A DNA stretch of 64,000 nucleotides from Bifidobacterium callimiconis (GCF_003952005.1 NZ_QXGJ01000004.1:179760-243759), one strand, 5' to 3'. Shown: positions 29,040-36,309, counted from the first letter of the stretch. Notes: generated by a model not told the origin, from the sequence alone. Translations and numbers: made by a program.

Positions 29040-30074
29040 CTACCGCTCGATCACGCCATACCCGCAGCCGTCAAACGTATGGAAGTCATCCCCGCGCGGA
29101 CCGGCCGGCGAACGACGATACCTCCGATCGGTCCCCAGCCGCTTCTCGGCCCGCAGCTGCGGCACCTCGCGCAGATCGTACGGCGTGGTCTGATACACCC
29201 AGTTCAGCCAGTTGCGCCACAGCAGGTTCGCGTGCGCACGCCAGGCGAACAGCGGCTCCTGACTCGGATCGTCATGCGGGAAATAGTTGACGGGGAACGG
29301 CACGTTCGTCAGTCCGCGCGACATGTCGCGCTCGTACTCCTCGGCCAACGTCCACTTGCCGTACTCCCAATGACCGAGCGCGAACACTTCGGAGAAGTCG
29401 CGCGTGGCCACCAGACCCGGACCGCTCTCCTCTCCCCAGGTCAGCACCTGCAGGTCCTCGTTGGCGCGGATGTCACGCATGTCCACGTCGGCCAGACGCG
29501 AGTGCGGCTGCAATGCGATCTCATCGAATCCGTTGGTGATGAAGCAGTACTCGTCCTGCAGACGCTGCGGGAACACGCCGAAGATCTTCTGATCGAGCAC
29601 ATGCTTGCGCACGCCGTAGCGGTGGTAGAGTGCGCCCATCGCACCCCAGCACAGATACATGGTGGAGAACACGTGCGTGCCCGCCCAGTCGAGGATGCGA
29701 CGGAACTCATCCCAGTAGTCCACGTCCTCGAACGGCATGTGCTCCACGGGCGCGCCGGTGACGACCAGACCGTCATAATAGTTGTCCTCGAACGCGTCGA
29801 GGTTCTCATAGAACTTGAGCAGATGATCACGGCTCACGTGCGTGGCCTCGTGCGTGGACGTCTTCATGAAGTCCACATCCACCTGCAGCGGGGACTTGGA
29901 GATCAGACGAAGCAGCTGCGTCTCCGTCTCGATCTTCTTGGGCATCAGATTGAGGATCACCAGACGCAGCGGACGCACGCGCTGCTGTTCGGCGTCGGCT
30001 TTCTCCAACGCGAAGATGCGCTCTGAGTCAAGTATGGCACGGGCCGGCAGACCCTCGGGAATCTTGATAGGCAT
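29040..30074 (-). CDS. metA: homoserine O-acyltransferase, predicted acetyl-CoA type
   Basis: First committed step of methionine synthesis: transfers an acyl group to homoserine. The 344-residue MetA-fold protein has the catalytic residues at family positions: Cys142 (in TMYLCWGAMG), His235 and Glu237 (in GHWEYGKW). Residue 111 is Glu (TGAPVE). Work on this family links Glu111 to acetyl-CoA and Gly111 to succinyl-CoA use, so this is probably a homoserine O-acetyltransferase despite the metA name. Starting at MPIKIPEG (30074) gives exactly this numbering. A long upstream extension in the same frame is not convincing. Confidence 0.94.
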   Translation of the reverse strand: MPIKIPEGLPARAILDSERIFALEKADAEQQRVRPLRLVILNLMPKKIETETQLLRLISKSPLQVDVDFMKTSTHEATHVSRDHLLKFYENLDAFEDNYYDGLVVTGAPVEHMPFEDVDYWDEFRRILDWAGTHVFSTMYLCWGAMGALYHRYGVRKHVLDQKIFGVFPQRLQDEYCFITNGFDEIALQPHSRLADVDMRDIRANEDLQVLTWGEESGPGLVATRDFSEVFALGHWEYGKWTLAEEYERDMSRGLTNVPFPVNYFPHDDPSQEPLFAWRAHANLLWRNWLNWVYQTTPYDLREVPQLRAEKRLGTDRRYRRSPAGPRGDDFHTFDGCGYGVIER

Positions 30075-30381
30075 AGCCCCAATTATGGCAGCGCCATGTA
30101 ACTCCCCACAAACCATTCGCTGTACCCAACATTTCATCACGCTCAGGGAGAGAACCCGGACACCGTCTCCACACGCCCCATTCCAGCACACCCTTCTTGA
30201 AAGGAAGCCACCCGTTCGACAAAGCAGTGACGACCGCTACCGGATGTGCTCCCTCCTCGGGAGGGAGCTGTCACGCAAAGCGTGACTGAGGGAGGGCCAC
30301 CGCCACAAAAACGACACGCCGACAAACCCCAATAACCCCAACGATTCACCACATCACAATCCCCCACTGCCACGCCCTTAT
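30075..30381. other. gap upstream of metA
   Basis: About 300 bases shared by the metA leader (minus strand) and the tRNA-fMet promoter (plus strand). One REP copy lies at 30248-30296. I see no recognisable SAM riboswitch fold. Confidence 0.55.
30248..30296 (+). repeat. REP-like two-hairpin repeat
   Basis: Hairpin 1 is GCTCCCTCC/GGAGGGAGC, hairpin 2 is GTCACGC/GCGTGAC, then a TGAGGGAGGG tail. It is the rightmost copy in the window, about 140 bases before tRNA-fMet. Confidence 0.75.
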
Positions 30382-30409
30382 TTGACATTCCCCCGCAAAT
30401 CCATAGACT
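30382..30409 (+). promoter_or_regulatory. promoter of tRNA-fMet
   Basis: A consensus -35 TTGACA (30382-30387) is followed after 16 bases by TAGACT (30404-30409), within an AT-rich stretch about 26 bases before the tRNA 5' end. Confidence 0.65.
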
Positions 30410-30435
30410 ATATAGACGTTGCCTGTTAAGGCCGA

Positions 30436-30509
30436 CGCGGGGTGGAGCAGCTCGGTAGCTCGCTGGGCTCATAACCCAGAGGTCCATGGTTCAAATCCAT
30501 GCCCCGCTA
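30436..30509 (+). tRNA. initiator tRNA-fMet (anticodon CAT)
   Basis: 74 bases without CCA. The acceptor stem CGCGGGG/CCCCGCT leaves the first pair (C-T) unpaired, and the anticodon stem ends in three G-C pairs (CTGGG...CCCAG). Both features mark initiator tRNA. The loop is CTCATAA. It lies at the border between core chromosome and the putative integrative element. Confidence 0.95.
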
Positions 30510-30882
30510 CGAATTCGGTCTCCGAAAGGAGGCTTACGAAAAACCGTGGTTTGGAGTTTCCAGCCACGGTTTTTTCGTTTTCCTGCATTCGCGCCACAAA
30601 ATCTTCGTCCTGTCGGTAATAGGTATCGTCAATCAAATCATTGACAGTAACTCCCAATTCTCTTGCCGCAAGATACAACTGTTCCAGCTTTATCTTCGTG
30701 GTCCCATTGAGCATCTGCGTAACGGCGGGCCGGGTCACCCCCATCGCCTTCGCAAGATCCTTCTGCAGCTTCCCCGTCAACCTCATATACCGGCGAATGT
30801 TGTATCGCACCACTTCGGCAAAACGAGCGGCAGCCTCTTCCCTATCGGCAGCCACAAAATTTACGGCTTCCGTCACACTCAT
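30469..30882 (-). CDS. XRE-family transcriptional repressor
   Basis: 137 residues with a clear helix-turn-helix (about 32-88): GKLQKDLAKAMGVTRPAVTQ and GTTKIKLEQLYLAARELGV. Its last 30 or so codons run through the tRNA-fMet terminator hairpin and then antisense through the tRNA, ending at a TGA that overlaps the anticodon; the C-terminal GHGFEPWTSGL is translated antisense tRNA. The functional part is therefore probably the first 105 residues. It is divergent from a Cro-like gene with palindromic operators between them, a CI-like arrangement that could hold the element silent. GAAGGGA precedes the ATG. Confidence 0.82.
   Translation of the reverse strand: MSVTEAVNFVAADREEAAARFAEVVRYNIRRYMRLTGKLQKDLAKAMGVTRPAVTQMLNGTTKIKLEQLYLAARELGVTVNDLIDDTYYRQDEDFVARMQENEKTVAGNSKPRFFVSLLSETEFVAGHGFEPWTSGL
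30546..30578. terminator. tRNA-fMet terminator hairpin
   Basis: AACCGTGG and CCACGGTT flank a 14-base loop and are followed by TTTT on the plus strand, about 40 bases after the tRNA. The hairpin lies inside the 3' part of the opposing XRE gene. Confidence 0.7.
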
Positions 30883-30934
30883 GCGCGTATCCCTTCGATC
30901 TTTTGACTAACATAGGTCATCATATCAAACGAAA

Positions 30935-30950
30935 GTTAGAAAACCTAAAC
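30935..30950. promoter_or_regulatory. operator-like palindrome O1
   Basis: GTTAG-AAAAC-CTAAAC, an imperfect version of the GTTAG-N5-CTAAC palindrome. It lies about 50 bases upstream of the XRE start, where the XRE promoter should be; a TATGAT -10-like box is visible on the minus strand nearby. Confidence 0.6.
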
Positions 30951-31050
30951 TCGTCCAGCCGTTGGAAATCTAAATAAAAACGCATCTCAGGCCATAAATT
31001 CCAACGAAAACGACACGCCGCGAAGCCCAACGGTAACAGTATATTTCCGA

Positions 31051-31069
31051 AAGTTAGAATTACTAACTT
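31051..31069. promoter_or_regulatory. operator-like palindrome O2
   Basis: AAGTTAG-AATTA-CTAACTT has perfect 7-base arms. Its right end touches a -35-like TTGAGG (31068-31073), so a bound dimer would block that promoter. Confidence 0.75.
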
Positions 31070-31096
31070 GAGGACATGATTTCTTCCCTGTATTCT
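31068..31096 (+). promoter_or_regulatory. promoter of the Cro-like gene
   Basis: TTGAGG (31068-31073), a 17-base spacer and TATTCT (31091-31096), flanked on both sides by the GTTAG-N5-CTAAC palindromes and 39 bases before the ATG. Confidence 0.6.
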
Positions 31097-31097
31097 G

Positions 31098-31116
31098 AGG
31101 TTAGGAAATCTAACTT
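31098..31116. promoter_or_regulatory. operator-like palindrome O3
   Basis: GTTAG-GAAAT-CTAAC (100-114 of this stretch) lies just after the -10 box and so overlaps the likely transcription start. Its centre is 47 bases from that of O2. Confidence 0.7.
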
Positions 31117-31134
31117 CGATGGAACGGAGAGGTC

Positions 31135-31404
31135 ATGTCAAACATGAAGCGGTGGCTGCGCGAGATGGGTATTCCCAGCTCTCAATTGGCCGTTCAGACA
31201 AACCAGTCCCGATCCAGCATCACCCAGAAGTTGAATCGCAAGACCGAGTGGCAACGACGCGACTGCCTGCGCATCCGCGAGCTGTATGGCCTGTCTTCGG
31301 ATTTCATTCAGGATCTCATCCCCTACGAAATGGAGTTCCCGTCCGGGAAACCGAGAGGAGGTGATGCCTCATTGTCATCGTTATGCGGGCGCGCCGCCCG
31401 TTGA
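31135..31404 (+). CDS. small Cro-like helix-turn-helix protein
   Basis: 89 residues. The first 60 form a probable helix-turn-helix (IPSSQLAVQTNQSRSSITQK, then RRDCLRIRELYGLSSDFIQ), as in phage Cro and small XRE proteins. The tail is low-complexity. GGAGAGG lies just before the ATG. It is divergent from the XRE repressor across three similar palindromes, suggesting mutual control. Confidence 0.72.
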   Translation: MSNMKRWLREMGIPSSQLAVQTNQSRSSITQKLNRKTEWQRRDCLRIRELYGLSSDFIQDLIPYEMEFPSGKPRGGDASLSSLCGRAAR

Positions 31405-31539
31405 GAAGCCAATGAATGAGGTGGCCGGCTCTCCAGGACCTGGAAGTGACGGAGGGCCGGCCGTGCAAATAACCGTTTCCCGGGCGTTCAAAATGTCGCC
31501 AAACGTTTTCCGCTCGGGCTGATCAAGGAGTTATCGCAC

Positions 31540-31938
31540 ATGTGTGATTTTACAAACGCAGCTTGCGGTTCCCTGAACACATCCAAGGGTAAGGGTGGTT
31601 CCGGGGCGCCGAGTTTGGAAAAGGAAGATCTGTTGTCCCGTGTCATGGGACTGGCGGTCGAGGATGATATCGCGGGTCTCGTGCACGCGGCGTACGGGCT
31701 TGCCCTGTTGGATGCGTTGCGGGATTGCAATCGCGCTTCCGGTGACGTGACGGACGGTCATATCGCGACGATGCGCAGGTTGAACGAGTCCGGAGCGACG
31801 GGACCGCTCGCGGCGGCGGATTGGGATCGTGCGGAGCAGCGCGCCCTGGGTGCGTCGGAGTGTGGCACGGCGGTGCGTCGCGTGCTGGAGCAGCGTCTGG
31901 CGATGCTGGAGCATCCGGCCGGTTCGGGGGTCGCGTGA
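31540..31938 (+). CDS. hypothetical protein at start of replication module
   Basis: 132 residues, mostly helical, with no recognised domain. AAGGAG lies 10 bases before the ATG. Its stop overlaps the start of the next gene (TGATG), so it belongs to the operon leading into the replication-initiator-like gene. Confidence 0.65.
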   Translation: MCDFTNAACGSLNTSKGKGGSGAPSLEKEDLLSRVMGLAVEDDIAGLVHAAYGLALLDALRDCNRASGDVTDGHIATMRRLNESGATGPLAAADWDRAEQRALGASECGTAVRRVLEQRLAMLEHPAGSGVA

Positions 31939-32531
31939 TGACCGGGTCGTGTCTGTTGGCGGCGGCCAGGGATCTGTCCCTGTTGGAGACGCCGTCGGAT
32001 GATTCCTCGTTTCTTGAGGATCGTTGTCTGGGGTTTGACGAGCGGGTGCTGGCGTATGAGCGTCTGCATGGCCGGGTCTCGTCGCTCCGCGCGCTGGTGG
32101 ATGCGGGCGTCCCGTTGGGAGGCCGGCATTGCTCGTGGCTGAATGCTCCGGTGGTGCGGGGTTGTGATCCCGCTCGCCTGGATGCCGCGAAGACCACGCT
32201 GCTGTTGTTTCTGGCGATGCGGGGCGGTCTGCCGTTGCGTCGTGTGGAGTTCGGCGCGGAGTCGGTGCTCTTGGACGCGGGTTCCCGGACGGCGACGGAT
32301 CGTCTGTTCATCGCGTGGATGGGCGTCGAGGCGTATCGGGCCGCGATGTGGGGTCTGACCTGTCTGAACGCGGGTCTGCCGTTGACCGTGGCGAACCGTG
32401 ATGATTTCTATGCCGGCGTGGCCCATCATCTGATGGACCCGTCGGGTCTGGCCGTGGACGTGTCCCCGGCGTTCGTGCTGGGCATGCGTCTGGGCGCGGA
32501 GGCGGGCGACCGTCTGATCGGAGGTGAGTGA
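31938..32531 (+). CDS. hypothetical protein upstream of the replication gene
   Basis: 197-residue alpha-helical protein without recognised domain. It is coupled by 1-base overlap to the preceding gene, and its end carries the GGAGG ribosome-binding site of the next gene. A longer reading of the frame starting at 31821 overlaps its neighbour heavily and is unlikely. Confidence 0.65.
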   Translation: MTGSCLLAAARDLSLLETPSDDSSFLEDRCLGFDERVLAYERLHGRVSSLRALVDAGVPLGGRHCSWLNAPVVRGCDPARLDAAKTTLLLFLAMRGGLPLRRVEFGAESVLLDAGSRTATDRLFIAWMGVEAYRAAMWGLTCLNAGLPLTVANRDDFYAGVAHHLMDPSGLAVDVSPAFVLGMRLGAEAGDRLIGGE

Positions 32532-32532
32532 C

Positions 32533-33771
32533 GTGACCGTGGTGACGATGGTGTGGGTCCAGAAGAACGTGACCTGCGTGGGCAATGCCACGAAGTCGGT
32601 GCTGGCGTATCTGGCGTTCCGAGCGCATTTCGATGACGGGACGGCGTCGTGGCCCGCGGTGGACACGATCTCGCATGATCTGGGCATCGGCAGGCGCACG
32701 GTGCAGCGGGCGATGGATCGTCTGCTGGAGATCGGCCTGATCGAGTTCGGTCAGCAGGATTTCGCTGGCTTCAATCCGAAGACGGGCGAGCCGGTGCGTC
32801 AGGATCGTCGCACGACCGTGTGGAACGTGGTGTGCCGTGACATCCCGGCCGAGACGGTCGAGGAGTCCGACCCGTCCGAGTCCTCCCCCGCCGAGGTCGA
32901 TGCCGAGGATGATGGCATGGCCGTCGCCGATGCCGTGGGCGACGGTGTGATGGAGGCGCCTGAAACCGGTTCCGGACAAAATGACACCCCGTGCGTGGAG
33001 ACTGAACGGGGTGACATTTTGTCCAAAAAACGTGACATTTTGTCATCAAAACGTGACAAAATGTCACCCAATATACATAGAAATACATATAAATACATTT
33101 CCCCCTCTGTCCCCCATGGGGACATCTCCCCCTCCGGGGGCGACCCGGACGATGAGGGTTCCGTCGATGGCGTGGCCGCCGTTGGCGGGGACCCGGTGGG
33201 TTCGTTCCTGGACTGGTTCTCCTCAAGGCGTGCCGAGCTGGGTCTGTCCCGTCGCGCGGTCTCGGATCGTGACCGTCGTGCGATCGCCTCGCTGCTGGAC
33301 CGTCTGGCGACCTCCGGGGCCTCCGATGCGGTGGCCGAGGCGAGGCGGGTGTGCGATCACGCGTTCTCCGATGCTCGGCTGGCCCGTCGGGTGTCGTCCC
33401 CTCGTCAGCTGGCCCGCCTGTTCGATGAGATCCGTGACGCGATGACGCTCGACGCCCGTTCCGCCACGTCCGCCGGCACATACGGGGTCCCGGACGATCT
33501 CGAGCATCGCTGCCGCAGGCTGCTGGACGGTCTGGGCGTCGAGGACGGCAACGACGGGTTCATGGCCCGCCGCGAGCTGCGCCGGCTGCTGCGCGAGGGC
33601 GTAGACGAGGCCGAGGCGCTGCGCGCGGCGCTGGACGCGGGCCTCGCGTATCAGGCTCGTCTGGACGCCGAGCGTCGTGACCGGGAGGCCGCCCGGAGCC
33701 GCCCGGCCGCCCCCGGCGCGTTCCGTCCGTCGTTCGCGGGCAATCCGATGTACCGGGGGGCCGTCTCATGA
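32533..33771 (+). CDS. winged-helix replication-initiator-like protein
   Basis: 412 residues. The N-terminal 75 carry an HTH_36/RepA-like winged helix (ATKSVLAYLAFRAHFDDGTA, then SHDLGIGRRTVQRAMDRLLE) common in plasmid and phage replication initiators. The middle (about 145-200) is an acidic, variable linker whose DNA holds repeats GTGACATTTTGTC and an AT-rich tract. The C-terminal part is helical and arginine-rich. I set the start at GTG 32533 because GGAGG (32520-32524) is 8 bases upstream; a GTG three codons earlier overlaps that site. It may replicate the element after excision, or act as its regulator. Confidence 0.72.
   Translation: MTVVTMVWVQKNVTCVGNATKSVLAYLAFRAHFDDGTASWPAVDTISHDLGIGRRTVQRAMDRLLEIGLIEFGQQDFAGFNPKTGEPVRQDRRTTVWNVVCRDIPAETVEESDPSESSPAEVDAEDDGMAVADAVGDGVMEAPETGSGQNDTPCVETERGDILSKKRDILSSKRDKMSPNIHRNTYKYISPSVPHGDISPSGGDPDDEGSVDGVAAVGGDPVGSFLDWFSSRRAELGLSRRAVSDRDRRAIASLLDRLATSGASDAVAEARRVCDHAFSDARLARRVSSPRQLARLFDEIRDAMTLDARSATSAGTYGVPDDLEHRCRRLLDGLGVEDGNDGFMARRELRRLLREGVDEAEALRAALDAGLAYQARLDAERRDREAARSRPAAPGAFRPSFAGNPMYRGAVS
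32975..33100. other. iteron-like repeats and AT-rich tract: candidate replication origin
   Basis: GTGACATTTTGTC occurs at 33011 and 33032, and a palindromic GTGACAAAATGTCAC starts at 33053, all exactly 21 bases apart. A further inverted, one-mismatch copy (GACAAAATGACAC) lies at 32975. Directly after comes a run of A/T-rich bases at 33070-33100, in a gene otherwise about two-thirds GC. Phased repeats beside an AT-rich stretch inside a rep-like gene are the usual shape of an iteron origin. Confidence 0.7.
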
Positions 33772-34193
33772 CCGGCATGGAGCAGGCGTCGTGCGTGCGG
33801 GTCGCGGCACGCAGCCAGGCGTTGGCGGATCAGATGTTCGCTGTCCCGGATTCCGGTCGTGTCGATCGGCGGGCGCGGCGTGTGGCCAGGAGGCTGTGCG
33901 ATTCGTGTCCGGTGCGGGATCTGTGCCTGAGCGAGGCGCTGGCCCGTCGCACGAGGGACAACGTGCTGGCCGGTGGTCTGACCTATCAGGAGCGGTGCGT
34001 GCTGAGCCACGAGATCGCCGCGGATCTGGGCGTGACCCTGTGGGGTCTGGCGTCGGTGTCCCCGTCCACGGTGCTGGCCTGGCTTCGTGAGCATCCCCGG
34101 GCGGTGGAGCGGGCGCGGTCGTGCACCCGCGCCTACTGGCGGGATCGCAAGCGTTCCTCCAGCGCGGCTCTCGCGCAGGGCCGTCTGTTCTAG
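33768..34193 (+). CDS. WhiB-like iron-sulfur transcription factor
   Basis: 141 residues. Four cysteines at 9, 44, 47 and 53 fit the WhiB pattern C-x(n)-C-x2-C-x5-C, with the typical context CDSCPVRDLCLSEAL, and should bind a 4Fe-4S cluster. The usual G-[VI]-W-G-G turn is replaced by AGGLT. The C-terminal half is longer than in most WhiB proteins and basic at the end. Its ATG overlaps the stop of the preceding gene (ATGA). Found on an integrative element, it may couple transfer or replication to redox or nutrient state. Confidence 0.8.
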   Translation: MTGMEQASCVRVAARSQALADQMFAVPDSGRVDRRARRVARRLCDSCPVRDLCLSEALARRTRDNVLAGGLTYQERCVLSHEIAADLGVTLWGLASVSPSTVLAWLREHPRAVERARSCTRAYWRDRKRSSSAALAQGRLF

Positions 34194-34205
34194 GGGAGGC
34201 TCGTC

Positions 34206-34583
34206 GTGTTGTTTCTTCAGGTGTTCGACGGTGATCTGCGCGTCGATGGTCCGGTGCCGTTGGCCCGGGTGTCGTCCCGTGGCGGGGTCGAGCCTCCGGC
34301 CGGCGGCTGGTCCCTGCTGGCTCGCGAGTCCGCTCCGGTCGCGTCGGCCGCCGTGCGCGCGTTGGAGGGCCGGTACGGGCTGGCGGACGGGGCTCGTCCC
34401 GTATCCCCGGGCCCGTGGTCGCTGGTGCTGGACTGCGCGTCCTCGTCGTCGGGGCTGATGCTGATGGAGGTCGGCTTCTCGCTGCGTCCGGTGAGCATGC
34501 GGGGCCTGCGGGTGCGTTCGGGCCGTGCGGCCGACGCGTGCTGGGCGTTGGACTCGTTTCTACGCCGGCTGGCGTCGACGTGA
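34206..34583 (+). CDS. hypothetical protein
   Basis: 125 residues starting at GTG, with GGGGAGG 8 bases upstream. No domain recognised; mixed alpha/beta with an arginine-rich end. It sits 12 bases after the WhiB-like gene, in the same operon. Confidence 0.6.
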   Translation: MLFLQVFDGDLRVDGPVPLARVSSRGGVEPPAGGWSLLARESAPVASAAVRALEGRYGLADGARPVSPGPWSLVLDCASSSSGLMLMEVGFSLRPVSMRGLRVRSGRAADACWALDSFLRRLAST

Positions 34584-34639
34584 CGGTATGGCGGTGTGGC
34601 GGTATCGGATTCCTCCGGTACGTGCCGTCATCGGTATTT
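34584..34639 (+). repeat. phased 8-bp iterons upstream of parA (site A)
   Basis: Octamers start at 34584 (CGGTATGG), 34592 (CGGTGTGG), 34600 (CGGTATCG), 34616 (CGGTACGT) and 34632 (CGGTATTT). All are in the same 8-base register, with degenerate octamers at 34608 and 34624. The array ends 38 bases before the parA start. It may be the centromere and/or operator of the parA operon. Confidence 0.8.
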
Positions 34640-34677
34640 GGTTTTTGGATTTTTCAGGTTTTTCAAGGAGTTTGATC

Positions 34678-35268
34678 ATGATCGTGACTATCGCTAACGC
34701 GAAGGGCGGGGTGGCGAAGACCACCAGCGCGATGTTTCTGGCCGCGGCGTACGCGCGCCGGTTCGAGGGTTCGGTGCCGGTGGTGCTGGACGCGGACCCG
34801 CAGTCGTCGGCGAGTCTGTGGCGGGATCTCGCCGAGGATGCGGGCGAGCCGTTGGGCTTCGATGTGTCTCCGGCGAATCTGAGCACGCTGGGCCGGCTTG
34901 GCCGCGTGGGATCGGATTCGTTCGTGGTGGTGGACGCGCCGCCGCAGGGTCGTCTGCTGGAGACGGCCATCGGGGTGGCGGATTTCGTGGTGGTGCCCTC
35001 GTCGGACAGTCCGTTGGATCTGCAGCAGGCGTGGGCGACGCTCGAGGCGGTGCCGCGTCATCGGCCGGCGGCGCTGCTGCTGGTGCGTGTGGAGCCGGGC
35101 ACGACGGCGTATGCGAGGACGCTGTCCGCGCTCGGGGACGCTTCCACGCCACGGTTCGACGCGGTGGTGCGCAAGCGGCAGGATCTCAAACGGTGCATGG
35201 GGCTGCGCCCGGGCAAGCTGTGGGAGTACGGGCAGGTGCTCGACGAGCTGCTGGAGGTGCTGCGATGA
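34678..35268 (+). CDS. parA: ParA-family partition ATPase
   Basis: 196 residues. It has the deviant Walker A KGGVAKTT (about 9-16), Walker A' DADPQSSASLW and Walker B-like FVVVDAPP. The short length, with no N-terminal helix-turn-helix, is typical of type Ib ParA, whose partner is a small DNA-binding protein. Such a partner lies two genes on. AAGGAG is 8 bases before the ATG. It should help segregate or stabilise the element when circular. A small membrane-protein gene follows with ATGA overlap. Confidence 0.9.
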   Translation: MIVTIANAKGGVAKTTSAMFLAAAYARRFEGSVPVVLDADPQSSASLWRDLAEDAGEPLGFDVSPANLSTLGRLGRVGSDSFVVVDAPPQGRLLETAIGVADFVVVPSSDSPLDLQQAWATLEAVPRHRPAALLLVRVEPGTTAYARTLSALGDASTPRFDAVVRKRQDLKRCMGLRPGKLWEYGQVLDELLEVLR

Positions 35269-35432
35269 TCCGTCTGCTGGCGCTTGTCGTTCTGGTGTTC
35301 GTTGTCCTGCTGGCCGTGGCGTCGGCTGGTCTGCTGTGCGCGATGTGTTCGGATGTGTCGGTCCCGGGACGTGTGACGCTCGTGCTGCTGGTCTCGTCGT
35401 TCGTGCTGTTGGAGGGGTGGGTGATCGCATGA
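35265..35432 (+). CDS. small membrane protein in the par operon
   Basis: 55 residues with two hydrophobic helices (about 3-26 and 36-53). It overlaps parA by four bases and the RHH gene by four bases, so it is translated as part of the partition operon. No family recognised. Confidence 0.65.
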   Translation: MIRLLALVVLVFVVLLAVASAGLLCAMCSDVSVPGRVTLVLLVSSFVLLEGWVIA

Positions 35433-35683
35433 AGGATCTCGCGTTCCGCCCATCGAGGCCGCGTGCCGTGTCCTCGGCGCCGTTGGATGGCGTGTTCGCC
35501 GCCGATGCCGTTCCGGCCCGTTCCGCTGTGTCCGCCGCGTCGGATGACGGGTGGACGAAGACGAGCGTGGCGATGCGCAGGTCGACGCGCCGGCGGGTGA
35601 AGCTGTGGGCGTTGGAGCATGACATGAGCATGCAGGAGGTCGTTGATCTGGCGTTGGAGGAGTATCTGGCCTCCAGGCCGTGA
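35429..35683 (+). CDS. ribbon-helix-helix protein, likely ParA partner
   Basis: 84 residues. A disordered N-terminal arm is followed by a ribbon-helix-helix core (about 45-84): TSVAMRRSTRRRVKLWALEH, then SMQEVVDLALEEYLASR. Small RHH proteins with flexible arms, such as omega and ParG, are the centromere-binding partners of type Ib ParA proteins, and some bind short head-to-tail repeats. Its operon position makes it the best candidate to bind the 8-bp iterons found here. Confidence 0.75.
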   Translation: MKDLAFRPSRPRAVSSAPLDGVFAADAVPARSAVSAASDDGWTKTSVAMRRSTRRRVKLWALEHDMSMQEVVDLALEEYLASRP

Positions 35684-35759
35684 CCCGTGGCGGCCGGTGT
35701 CGCATACGCCGACCGGGTTCTTGTTGGTTGTTGTAGTCCTGTTTTGGAGGGAGTTCGTT

Positions 35760-36197
35760 ATGAGTAGTGGAGTTAGGGAGCTGTCGATGTCGGATCTGTC
35801 GTATCTGCAGTCGTTGCCCGCGGTGAAGCGTGTGAGCGTGACCGGGGGCCGGTTGCGGATCACGTATGAGGAGGGGTTCCGTCGTATGGTGGCAAGACGG
35901 TATCGGGCCGGGGATTCTCCGGCCAGGATCTTCCGTGAGGCGGGGCTGGATTCCGCTTTGATCGGCTACAAGCGCATCGAACGGTGCATCGCGCGCTGGC
36001 GTGATTTGCCCGATGAGGACGTTCCACCCGCGCCTCCGGTGCCGGCCGAGGCTGTGGTCTGGACGCCGTCCCGGCCTCGAGTCAAGGGCGTGGAGGGTCG
36101 TGCGACGGTTCGGACGCTGGCGCGTCGTGTCACTGCGCTGGAGGCCAGATTGGCGGCGGTGGAGGCGGGCCTGTCCGATTCCACGGATATCGGTTAG
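35760..36197 (+). CDS. helix-turn-helix-like protein of unknown function
   Basis: 145 residues. The segment EEGFRRMVARRYRAGDSPAR with the following IFREAGLDSALIGYKRIERC resembles the helix-turn-helix found in transposase-like regulators. The C terminus is a short predicted coiled coil (LARRVTALEARLAAVEAGL). GGAGGG precedes the ATG. It is the last gene before the site-B iterons. Confidence 0.65.
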   Translation: MSSGVRELSMSDLSYLQSLPAVKRVSVTGGRLRITYEEGFRRMVARRYRAGDSPARIFREAGLDSALIGYKRIERCIARWRDLPDEDVPPAPPVPAEAVVWTPSRPRVKGVEGRATVRTLARRVTALEARLAAVEAGLSDSTDIG

Positions 36198-36256
36198 CGG
36201 GTTCTTCCCGGTGGGGGCCGTGCGGGTTCGCATGGCCCTTTTTCGTATCGTTCCGG

Positions 36257-36288
36257 GGGTATGGCGGTATTGCGGTAGGCCGGTTTTT
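36257..36288 (+). repeat. phased 8-bp iterons upstream of the surface-protein cluster (site B)
   Basis: Four consecutive octamers without spacing: GGGTATGG (36257), CGGTATTG (36265), CGGTAGGC (36273), CGGTTTTT (36281). A TTCCAAAC box follows at 36310-36317. The first surface-protein gene starts at 36464. Confidence 0.8.
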
Positions 36289-36309
36289 CAGGCTGGGTTT
36301 TCTTTTTCG

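Noticed and set aside
28587..29193. Several small frames between atpB and metA
   Set aside because: They translate the REP palindromes and repeat with them; no start signals.
30075..30381. Possible SAM riboswitch before metA
   Set aside because: No recognisable conserved core; the only clear structure is a REP copy.
31286..31522. Short frame after the Cro-like gene with a GGCCGGC inverted repeat
   Set aside because: It mostly overlaps the Cro-like gene in another frame; the remaining 36 codons have no ribosome-binding site. The GGCCGGC repeat (about 31421-31462) may be a terminator but lacks a T-run.
33756..33762. Short G-run as possible phase-variation tract
   Set aside because: Only six to seven G residues, at the end of the rep-like gene rather than at the pilus promoter; too short to call slippery.
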